This document shows positions 9,368-19,700 of a stretch of 64,000 bases of DNA, piece after piece. The first letter of the stretch is position 1, and every line of letters starts with the position of its first letter. The notes beneath the pieces were generated by a model. That model had not been told where the DNA came from and did no database searches. It saw only the letters and a list, made by a program, of their open reading frames with translations. Source of the DNA: Croceibacterium aestuarii. Lineage in GTDB: Bacteria; Pseudomonadota; Alphaproteobacteria; Sphingomonadales; Sphingomonadaceae. Made by a program: the position numbers and the translations under genes. The stretch covers positions 2,682,501 through 2,746,500 of the forward strand of contig NZ_CP131039.1 of assembly GCF_030657335.1 (NCBI RefSeq). Reading direction: 5' to 3'.

Positions 9368-9399
9368 AGGACAATGTGTCCTGATTGGAAAATTGTCAA
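9368..9399 (-). promoter_or_regulatory. Promoter with palindromic operator, serine hydrolase/dgcA unit
   Basis: The minus strand has TTGACA at 9399-9394. A perfect 6-3-6 palindrome, AGGACA-atg-TGTCCT, lies at 9368-9382, over the expected -10 position. The spacer between TTGACA and the palindrome is almost identical to that of the promoter at 6251-6278. The palindrome lies about 40 bases upstream of the divergent HTH-cupin regulator gene, whose product is the obvious candidate to bind it. Confidence 0.65.
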
Positions 9400-9419
9400 A
9401 TCGAGAGTAACCGACCGTC

Positions 9420-10052
9420 ATGGAGATCAGCACCGACCGTCCCACACTGGCGAGCGTCATGCGCGGCATCCGCGCCCGGAAAGGCTGGACTCTCAAACAG
9501 ATGAGCGAACGGTCCGGGATTCCGGTCTCGACCCTGTCGAAGGTCGAGCACGACCGGCTCACCTTGAGCTATGACAAGTTGCAGCAAGTGAGCGAGCGGC
9601 TGAAGATCCCGATGTCGGATCTCTTCGCCGAGACTCAGAGCCGCGACGAGCAGAAGGTGACCGGTCGACGGTCCATCGGCAGGATCGAAGATGCCGTGCA
9701 GGTGACGACCGACAACTACGATTATCACTACCTCTGCACCGATCTGCGACAGAAGCGGATGATTCCGATCGTCACGAGGATCAGAGCTCGCAGCGCCGCC
9801 GAATTTGGCGATCTCGTGAAGCATCACGGTGAAGAGTTCATCTATGTCATCGAGGGCTCCATCGAAGTGCACACCGAGTTCTACGATCCGGTCATCCTTT
9901 CAGAGGGGCAGAGCATCTACTTGGACTCGTCGATGGGACATGCCTACGTCGCCGCGGAGGGCTGCGATGAGGCGGTCGTGCTGGGCGTGTGCTCGAGTTC
10001 CGACGCGGGACTGCTCGACTCCTTGCTCAATATCAGCAAGCGAGGAGGCTGA
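9420..10052 (+). CDS. HTH (XRE) plus cupin transcriptional regulator of the D-amino-acid locus
   Basis: This 210-residue protein has an N-terminal Cro/C1-type helix-turn-helix (about residues 12-65, including TLKQMSERSGIPVSTLSKVE) and a C-terminal cupin sensor domain (about residues 115-190, with HHGEEFIYVIEGS). The architecture is that of PuuR-like regulators, which bind a small ligand in the cupin and control adjacent amine or amino-acid catabolic genes. The gene is divergent from the hydrolase/dgcA unit, with the palindrome at 9368-9382 between them, so autoregulation and control of both left-going units are likely. The ligand may be D-glutamate or a derivative, which is inference. Confidence 0.85.
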   Translation: MEISTDRPTLASVMRGIRARKGWTLKQMSERSGIPVSTLSKVEHDRLTLSYDKLQQVSERLKIPMSDLFAETQSRDEQKVTGRRSIGRIEDAVQVTTDNYDYHYLCTDLRQKRMIPIVTRIRARSAAEFGDLVKHHGEEFIYVIEGSIEVHTEFYDPVILSEGQSIYLDSSMGHAYVAAEGCDEAVVLGVCSSSDAGLLDSLLNISKRGG

Positions 10053-10128
10053 AGCTCCTCAGCCCCACGGTTGGCAATTTTCGGGACAGTGCTCGCTGGT
10101 CATCGTTACAACGGCATCGGGAGCTGGA

Positions 10129-10485
10129 TCACTGGCCTTCCTCCGCCTCGGCCCAATGCGGGTAGGTCACATATGCGGTCAATGCTCCCTCCCCATGGGA
10201 GCGGATGACGACTGAATTTCCCTTGGGCATGTAGATGATCTCGCCGGGGCCGGCGGCGAACACCTGTCCATCGGCCTCGACCGATACCCGTCCTTCGAGC
10301 ACCACCATGACGTCGTCCACGACGATCTCGGTCTCCAAGACCTGATCTGGCTGGTAGCGACCGTAGCCCACCGTAATCGGACCTCCATCGCGCTGATCCA
10401 CAAGGTTCGCCGCGAAAATGTCGGCGTCTTGGCCGGGGGAGCGTTCGAACCGAGCATCGGCGGGTTCGTATCGTTGCACGCGCAT
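10129..10485 (-). CDS. Small EutQ-like cupin protein
   Basis: I choose ATG 10485, which follows a clear GGAAG ribosome-binding site; the longer frame upstream looks non-coding. The 118-residue protein is a single cupin barrel (VVDDVMVVLEGRVSVEADG near residues 47-65, then PGEIIYMPKGN). This resembles the cupin of the ethanolamine-utilisation protein EutQ and other single-domain cupins. No catalytic function can be assigned. It converges on the HTH-cupin regulator, with 76 bases between the stops, and has its own upstream region of about 250 bases in which I saw nothing recognisable. Confidence 0.75.
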   Translation of the reverse strand: MRVQRYEPADARFERSPGQDADIFAANLVDQRDGGPITVGYGRYQPDQVLETEIVVDDVMVVLEGRVSVEADGQVFAAGPGEIIYMPKGNSVVIRSHGEGALTAYVTYPHWAEAEEGQ

Positions 10486-10736
10486 AGGCTTCCTTTCAGG
10501 TCTTGGAGGTGTGAAATTGCCTCGGTCTGGGCGTGGTGGATCTCGATCATGTCCGCGAATGTGGCATTTTACCTCCGTGGAGCCGATCGCGCCCATACGC
10601 TCCTGGAATCAGGCAGGGGCAGATATTCGGCCTTCCAGATCGTCTGTCACGCCGAAATACCTGTTTATCCTGAGGCCAAAAGCCCGGTGCCATCACGGCC
10701 AGACCTCTGAATGGCGGAAGTGCGAGAGCGAACCGT

Positions 10737-13700
10737 CTACTCGCAACCGGACTCAGGCGAACAATCAACTGCGGGCTCACCCGCCGTCAGCTCCCTTTCA
10801 ACGTCGTCGCTGCTCTGGTCCAACTGGATAATGACGGCCGTATAGCCGACCCTCAACAGTTCGCCGAGCCGGTCGACCGAATTGACGACTACCGCGGGCC
10901 GTCCGGCGGTTTCCATTCCGGCCGGAGCGATCAGGCCCATGACGAGGCCGCTGGGCAAGATGATCTCGCCTTGACCTCCAATCACACCCCCTGCTGGGGC
11001 CAGAAACCGATCGTTGATGATCTGGCGCGCATCGGTATTGCCGCCCCCCACGACCGGCTGATCGTTGACGACGAAGGTGCCTCCTGAGTCGGTGCTGATT
11101 TGGCTGAAATTGCCGCTCACCTCGCCGCCCGGTGCGTTGACCGTGACGGCTCCGCCAGTCACCTGGACGTCGATCGGCGTGCTCGAGGTAAGGGCCACCG
11201 GCCCGCCCGAGTTGATCGAGCTGGTGACCGGCCCGGGCGCGGCAACGGAAACCGAGCCGCCGGCGCTGATCGTGCTCGAAACGCCTCCCGAACTCGAAAC
11301 GACCGAAGCCGCTCCCGGCGTCGAGACGGACGCGCTCACCGGGCCTTGCGCCGTCACGGCAACCGCGCCGCCGGCCGTGATCGAGCCCGTGACGGCACCC
11401 TGTGTCGCGCTGACGTTCACCCCGCCGCCGGCATTGACCGTGCTCGACACACCCGTAGCCGAAGATATGCTGGCGGTCGTACCCGCATTCACCGCGGTAC
11501 TGACCGCTCCGCTCGCGGCGATGCCCACCGCGCCTGTCGCGCTGATCGATCCGGTGACCGGACCGGAAGCGTTGACGCTGACCGCGCCGCCCGATTTGAC
11601 TTGGCTGCTGACGGAGCCTTGGCTGGACGTAAGCTGCACGCCGCCACCCGCTGTCACGGTGCTCGACACGCCCGTCACCGAGGCGATGGTCGCGCTGTTG
11701 TTGGTCTTGACCGTAGTGCTAACGGGACCGGTCGCGGTCACGCCGACCGGGCCCGTCGCCGTGATCGAACCGGTGACCGGACCCACGGCATTGACACTGA
11801 CCGTCCCACCCGAGGTGACTTGGCTATTCACCGCGCCTTGGCTCGAGCTCAGGCTCACGCCGCCGCCGGCGGTGACGTTGCTCGACACGCCTGCGACCGA
11901 CGAGATGTTGGCGGTGGTCCCCGCAGTCACGGTCGTGCTGACCGCGCCGGTGGCGGTGACGCCCACCGCGCCGGTTGCGCTGATTGAACCGCTTACCGGT
12001 CCGCTGGCTGTCAGCGAAACGCTGCTCTGCGACGTGATCGCGCGCGACATCTCGCTGGAATAGGCTAGTACGACCGCGCCACCCGCCGTGATCGAACCCG
12101 CGCCGGAGCCGCCGGCGGTCAGGCTGACAGCGCCGCCAGCCACGATGGGCCCGCTTTCGCTTCCGGTGACCTGCGCCTTGACGTTCCCCAATGTGTCAAG
12201 CGTCTGCGAACTGAACACCTGGCTACCGCCTAGGACTGAAATGAAATCGCCCGCGAGCTTGACCGTTGCGGCGGAGAAATCGCCGCCGGTCACGCTCAGA
12301 TCCCCGAGACGCACTTCGTTGCTACCAACGTTGCCCAGCACAATGTCGCCATCGCTCTGGGCACCGGTGCCGGTAACAAATGCGGCGCTTTGCAGCGCAT
12401 TCTCCGTGCCGATCAAATGCGGCGCGATCAGGATCGCCCCATGCACCGCCGTGGTGTCGAACGTCGTCTGGGCCTGGGTCAGCCTTACCGTGGCATTTTC
12501 TCCCTTGGCGAAGCTCAAGCCGTTTGCGCGATAGGTGGCGCCGTTCAGGACCGTCTGCCGGGACGTAATGCTAACCGAGGCGAGACGCGTGTTTTCGCCC
12601 AGGGCGCCCAAGGCCGCCGCGTCCGCCACGAGCGCGAAGTCCGCGGTGCCGTCAATGGCGCCAAATGTCGCCGCGCCGCTTGAGGTGACTCTGGTCCCGC
12701 CGACGAGGGTGGTCGGACCCGCGACCGTGAAGCCGGTCGCTTGGTACGTACCTGCCAGTGCGGTCGCTCCATTGAAGCTCTGTACGCCACTCGTGGTTAC
12801 ACCGCTGGTGGCGATGCTGTTGCCGGTCGCTGCGAGGCTGGCGATGTTCGTCGCGCCGAGAGTCAGCGCGTTGCCGCTGAGCGTCAGGACGTATGCACCG
12901 CCGATAGTGCCGAGGGTGACGTTGCCGGTGGCTGCGAGGGTCGTCGCACCGCTCAGCGTGGTTGCGCCGGTGACGGCGAAGGTCGAAGCGCTATAAGCAC
13001 CGTTGAGCGTGAGCGCGCCGGCGTAGTTCTGCGCGCCGCTTGTTGTCACGCCGCTGGTGGCGATGCTGTTGCCGGTGGCTGCGAGGCTGGCGATGTTGAT
13101 CGCGCCGAGTGTCAGGCCTGTGCCGCTCAGGGTCAGTGCTTGAGCGCCCGTCACTGCACCCAGCGAGATGTTACCGGCAGTCGCGATGGCCGTCGCCCCG
13201 CCGAGCGTCGTCGCGCCGTCCGCATTGAAAGCGGATGCGCTGTAGTCGCCGTTGAGCGTGACCGGACCGGTATAGCTTTGCGCTCCCGTCGTAGTCACGC
13301 CAGCCGTTGCGATATTGCTGCCAGTCGCGGCCAGGCTGGCAATGTTGGTTGCGCCGAGAGCGACCTCGCCGCCGCCCAAGGTCAGCGAGTGCCCGCCGCC
13401 AATGCTACCGAGGGCGATGTTTCCGCCGGCTGCGACGGTCGTCGCACCGCCAAGCGTCGTCGTCCCGGCGACGGTGAAGGCAGAGGCGCGGTAGGCGCCG
13501 TTGAGGGTGGTGGCGCCCGTGTAGCTCTGCGCCCCGGTCGTATTCACACCCCCGGTCGCGATGCCTGTGCCGGTCGCTGCCAGACTGGCGATGTCCGTCG
13601 CGCCCAGCATCAGGCCGGTGCCGCTCAGGGTCAGTGATTGAGCGCCGGTCACTGCATTCAGCGAGATGTTGCCGCTCGCCGCGACGGTTGCCGCCCCGCC

Positions 13701-16700
13701 CAAGGTGGTGGCGCCGGTGACGGCGAAGGTCGAAGCTCTGTAGGCACCGTTGAGCGTGAGTGCGCCGGTGTAGCTTTGCGCTCCCGTCGTGGTCACGCCG
13801 GCCGTAGCGATATCGCTGCCGGTCGCGGCCAGGCTTGCGATATTCGTCGCGCCCAGGGTCAGCACTTTGCCGTTCAGGGTGAGGGCCTTGGCCCCGCCGA
13901 TGCTGCCCAGAGCGATGTTGCCGCTCGCCGCGACGGTTGCCGCCCCGTCCAGGGTGGTGGCGCCGGCGACGGTGAAGGCCGAGGCGCTGTAAGCACCGTT
14001 GAGCGTGAGCGCGCCGGTGTAGCTCTGCGCGCCGGTCGTCGTCACGCCGCTGGTGGCAATGCTGCTGCCGGTCACGGCCAGACTGGCGATGTCCGTCGCG
14101 CCCAGGGTCAGCCCCTTGCCGGTGAGGGTCAGTGATTGAGCGCCGGTCACTGCACCCAGCGAGATGTTGCCGCCAGTCGCGACGGCCGTCGCCCCGCCGA
14201 GCGTCGTCGTCCCGACGACGGTGAAGGCAGAGGCGCTGTAGACGCCGTTGAGCGTGAGCACGCCGGTGTAGCTCTGCGCGCCGCTCGTGGTCACACCGCT
14301 GGTGGCAATGCTGCTGCCGGTCGCGGCCAGGCTGGCGATGTTCGTCGCGCCGAGAGTCAGCGCGTTGCCGCTGAGAGTCAGGGCGTGTGCACCGCCGATA
14401 CTGCCGAAGGTGACGTTGCCGGTGGCTGCGACGGTCGTCGCACCGCCAAGCGTCGTCGTCCCGGCGACGGTGAAGGCAGAGGCGCTGTAGGCGCCGTTGA
14501 GTGTGACCGGACCGGTATAGTTTTGCGCTCCCGTCGTGGTCACGCCAGCCGTTGCAATATTGCTGCCGGTCGCGGTCAGGCTGGTAATGTTGGTTGCGCC
14601 GAGAGCGATCCCGCCGCCGCCCAAGGTCAGCGAGTGCCCGCCGCCAATGCTGCCGAACGCGATGTTGCCGCTGGCCGCGACGGTCGTCGCACCGCCGAGC
14701 GTGGTCGCGCCGTTCACCTTGAGCGCGGATGCACTGTAGCTGCCGTTGAGCTTGACGGGACCGGCGTAGTTCTGCGCGCCACTCGTGGTCACGCCGCTGG
14801 TGGCGATGCTGTTGCCGGTCGCTGCCAGGCTGGCGATGTTCGTCGCGCCGAGAGTTAGGGCATTGCCGTTAAGGTTCAGCGACTGCGCGCCACCGATGCT
14901 GCCGAGGGCGATGTTTCCGGTGGCTGCGATGGACGTCGCCCCGCCGAGCGTGGTCGCGCCGTTCACCTTGAACGTGGATGCACTGTAGCCACCGTTGAGC
15001 GTGACGGGACCGTCGTAGTTCTGCGCGCCGGTCGTCGTCACGCCGCCGGTCGCGATGCTGTTGCCGTTCGCAGCCAGACTGGCGACGTTGGCGGCGCCAA
15101 CCGTCAGCCCCTTGCCGGTGAGGGTCAGTGATTGAGCGCCGGTCACTGCACCCAGCGAGATGTTGCCGGCAGTCGCGACGGCCGTCGCCCCGCCGAGCGT
15201 GGTCGCGCCGTTCGCATTGAACGCGGATGCGCTGTAGTCGCCATTGAGGGTGACCGGACCGGTATAGCTTTGCGCTCCCGTCGTGGTCACGCCGGCCGTA
15301 GCGATATCGCTGCCGGTCGCGGCAAGGCTTCCGATGTTCGTCGCGCCGAGAGTCAGCGCGTTGCCGCTGAGAGTCAGGGCGTGTGCACCGCCGATACTGC
15401 CGAAGGTGAGGTTGCCGCCGGCTGCGATGGTCGTCCCACCGCCGAGCGTGGTCGCGCCGTTCGCCTTGAACGCGGATGCACTGTAGGCGCCGTCCAGCGT
15501 GAGCGCGCCGGCGTAATTCTGCGCGCCGGTCGTCGTCACGCCACTGGTGGCGATGTGGGCGCCCGTCGCGGCCAAGCTGGCGATGTTGGTCGCACCTAGC
15601 GTCAGGCCGGTGCCGCCGAGGGTCAGTGATTGAGCGCCGGTCACTGCACCCAGCGAGATGTTTCCGTTGTTCGCGGCGATGCTCGTGGCGCCCGCCAGCG
15701 TCAGAGGACCCGCAGCGGTGAAGTTGCCGGTCGCCAGCGTGAGATTGCCTATCAGGCTGTTGCCTGCCGTGGTTGCGTCGAGCGCCAGTCCATCGAGCAC
15801 GACGGTGCCGAAGTTCAGCGAGCGCGTGCCTGCGAGCGTCGCGGTTTCGGGATAAGTGCCCGAGGCGACGTTGATCGTGTCGCCGTTTGCCGAACTGTCG
15901 AAGGCCGCCTGCAACGAAAGCGCGCGCTGGCCGCCACCCATGAGCGTGCCATGACCGACATAGAAGTTGCGGTCGTTGGCCGAGCCTGTCCAGCCCTGCA
16001 CCACGCTCGCTCCCGGCACCCCGAGGCCGACAGCGTAATCGTAGGCCGCCTGCGCCGCTTTCTGGAAGTAGGTGAATTGCGCACCGTCCGGTCGATGCGC
16101 GGGGTTCCGCACGGTGTAGCCGTAGCCCGGCAACGAAATCGTCCCGGGAGCCGTGAGCGTGGAGGAGGCTCGGAGGTGGACGCCGTTGGCTTCGCCGAAG
16201 GTGTTGCTGGCTTCGATGACGACGTCGTTGAGCTGCTGGTTGCTGCCTCCATTGGCGATGTCGTTCGTCTGGTAAAGCGCGAGACCCCCTCCGGCATTGC
16301 CTGAGGTGGTGCTGTTGCGCACGACGACATTGGCGCTGTCGGTGATCGCGATGCCGGTTCCGGCGATCGCGCCGGTCACGTTCACGCCGTCGATCGTCGC
16401 GCCGACGACGGCACTGAGGTCTAGGCCGGTCCTGCGCGTGCCTACGACGGCGACGTTGTTGATCGCAAAGCCCGTGTTGCGCTCATTGACCCCGCCGCCG
16501 GATTCGACCTTGATGCCGTATGCGGTGTCGGTCGCTGCCGCAGATCCGTTGAGCGAGAAGCCGCTCAGCGCGACATTGTCCGCATGAACGCGGATGCCGT
16601 AACTGTCTTGCCCTCTGGCATCGAGGATCGTCACCCCCTCGCCCTGGCCCACCACATCGATGTCTTTGGTTAGAAACAGCGTTCCGGTGAGCGTGTGCGT

Positions 16701-19700
16701 GCCGGCCGAGAGGTTCAGCGTGTCGCCGTTGCTGCCGAGCGCCACGGCGCGCAGCGCGGCGTCGGTGCCCGAGTCGGTGGTGACGTAGAGCTGCCCGGCG
16801 GAGACGCGCGCGAGGCCGGCGCCGCCGAGGTCGATGCCGTGGGTGATCAGGTCCTCGACCGAGAAGGCCTGCGCAAGACTGAGGTTGCTGGCCAGCGTGC
16901 CGTTGAACGAAACCCCGGTCAGGTCGAGCCCATCCGGGCTGCGCCAGACGATGTGGCGAAGTGTGTCGGGGCCGGCGACGAAGTTGTTGCCCGCTCCGAA
17001 GCTGATTGTCCCGGCGCCGGAAAGGTTGCCGGGCAGGTAGATCGCATAGGCATTGTTGGTGAAGGTGTTGCCGGTGAAGTTGGTCACGCCGGGCAAACCG
17101 CGACCCGGCTCGACCGCGAATACCTGATTGTTGCCGGTGAAGGTGTTGCCGGTGACGTTGAGCACGGCCGTGCCGCGGGTCATCAGCACGGCGCCGTAGG
17201 CCGACTCGCTGGCGGGGTTGAACCCGCTGGTCCCAACGCCGCTGACATTATTTCCGGCGAAGTCGACCTGGTTGGCGTTGAACGCCTTGAAGATCGCGCC
17301 GAACGAATTGGTCGCGTTGCCGATGTTGCGAACAGTATTACCGGAGAACGCGATATTCGGGAGCGTGATGGCGCCGCTCTGCTGGCGGAAGGCGATGTGC
17401 CCGATCGTGTTGTCGATCAGGTTGTTCGAGAACACCCCGCTGGTGATCTGCGCGCCGTCGTTGCCGCCCGCGCCGCTGCGCGTGTCGAACGCCGCCCAGC
17501 CGCGGATGTTGAGGAACTCAGAGCCGGTGATCGAGATCGCGCCGCCGATCTGTCCCCCGATCAAGCCGTGACGGTTGGTGACGTTCTGCCCGTCGATACG
17601 TACGCCGGAGAGTGTGAGCCCGTTGATCGCACCGCTGTTGCCGATCACGCTCGTGCCGTTCGCGGACCCGCTGACGGCGAAATTGCGCAATACGACGTTG
17701 TCGAGCGCACCGCTCAGCAGCATGCCCCCTGTGATCGACGTGGCGTTCATGCCCGCGCCCGAAAGGCTCAGTGACTTGTCGATCGCAACGGCTTCACCGT
17801 AAGTCCCCGCACCGACGTTGACGGTGCCGCCAGTCCGCACGTCGCGAATAGCCGAGTTGATCGAGAGGCCGTCGACCACAGTGAAAACGTTGCTGAGTCC
17901 GGTGCCGGTGTAGCCTTCGATGGAGCTGGCGCTGGCCGTGCCGACCGCCTTGGCGAAGCCGGCCGCATCGGTCAGCGACGTGCGATAGAAGATGAACTGC
18001 CCGTCCAGATTGTCCGGACGGTGGTCGGTGTTCCGCACCGCATAATTAAAGCCGGTCAGATTGAGCTGCCCGAAGTCCTGGGTGGTCGATTCGAGCTGGC
18101 TGAACACCCCGATCGATTCCTCGAACGTATTCTGCGAGGCGTCGATGTTGATGTTGGTCGTCTCGCCGTTGTAGGCGTTCGGTTTGTTAGCCTGGTAGAG
18201 CGCCACGCTGCCCCAGGCGTTGCCCAGCGTATGGACCCCGGTCAGGGTGATGTTCGAGCTGTCGGTGATCTGGACCCCGGCGCCGGCCGTCTCGGCATTG
18301 TTGGCGACCCGGCGCCCGTCGGCCGTGAAATTGCTGATCGTGGCCCCGACCACGCCGTTGAGATCGAGCTCCGCGCGCATCGAGCCCCGCACGGTCACGT
18401 TGTCGATGGCGAAGTTGTACAGCCGCTGGTTGGGCGAATAGGCGCCGCCGGAGGAATTCGGCTGGACCTTGATGCCGTAGTTGCTCGCCCCGCTGTCCGC
18501 ACCGTAGAGCGTGAAGTTACTCAGGCTGACGTTGTCCGCCTGCACTTGCATCGTACCGAGCCCCGCGCCCACACCGCGACCATCAAAGATGACGCCCGAT
18601 TGCGATTGACCCACCAGATTCAAGCTTCGGGTAATCGACACCGGCGTGCTGCCGATGTTGTACGTGCCGTCGAGCATGCGCACCGTGTCGCCGGCGAGCG
18701 CCCGATCGATCGACGCCTGGACACCGCGGGTAATGCGAATGTCGTCGTAGGACTCGCCGCCATCGCTGACGAGCACTCCGCGCGCCTCGTCCGTTTCTCC
18801 CTGGTACGCCAGCACTGCGCCGCCGACGAACGTATTGCCGTTGCCACGGAAGATGCCGTCCCAGTCGAGCGCAGAGGTCAATATCCCTGTGGTGCGCACG
18901 GGGATGTCGACCCCGGTAAAGACATTTCCCCCCACCGACACCGCACCGCTGGTGAGCTGCTGCCAGGCAATCGAGGGCATCCGCCCTTGGATCTGGAAGC
19001 CCCGCCTGCCTGCGAGCCCATCTCCAAAGAGCTGGTTCCCGGTGAATTGGCGATTCGATGCATCCGTGGCGCGTCCTACGCCGCCACCGACCACGACCAT
19101 CGCACTGACGGTAGTTCCGCCGTGCAAGATGTTGTCCGCCAGTGTGAAGCTCTCGACCCGCGGCGTCCCCGGCTCCTCGAAATCGCTGATGTAGAAATTG
19201 GCGGCTGTCGCGTTGGCGCGGTTGTCGATGACCGAATTGCGCAAGGTGAAGTTGTTGCCGACGACTTCGAGTGTCTTGTTGGTTCCGCCGGCGGCAGGGC
19301 GAAAGCCGAGCCCTTCGATCGTGACGTTCGATCCCGAGACGAAGTGCTGCGCCCCGAATCCCGCCTGGTACATCGCCGTTATATAGGCCGCGACATCCTC
19401 GGCGCGCGAAATGGGCTGCCAGCTGCTGTCGACGCCTTGGATCGTGAGGTTGTCTTTCGGCACGTGAAGCCCGAATTGCTGGCTTCCACTCCCTCCAAAG
19501 GTACCGACGCCAGTCACCCCTTCGGTGTACTCCCCCGGTAAGACGAACACGGTGCCGCCCGTCACGACGGCATTCACGCCGGCTTGCACGCTAGCCAGCG
19601 GGCTTAGCCGGCTTCCCTGTGTTACGCTGCCACCGGTGGGGGATACGTAAGCACCCGTGCGGTTCGCCGCGGAATAGGCGATGTTCTGCACCGACATGCC

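Noticed and set aside
12741-15599. Series of plus-strand frames within the repeat array, including near-identical 67-codon ones spaced 249 or 498 bp
   Set aside because: They are antisense images of the 83-codon repeats; their regular spacing reflects the repeat period, not a gene family.
12717-15707. CRISPR-like regular direct repeats
   Set aside because: The repeat period is 249 bp with no unique spacers and a continuous coding frame; no cas gene is nearby.
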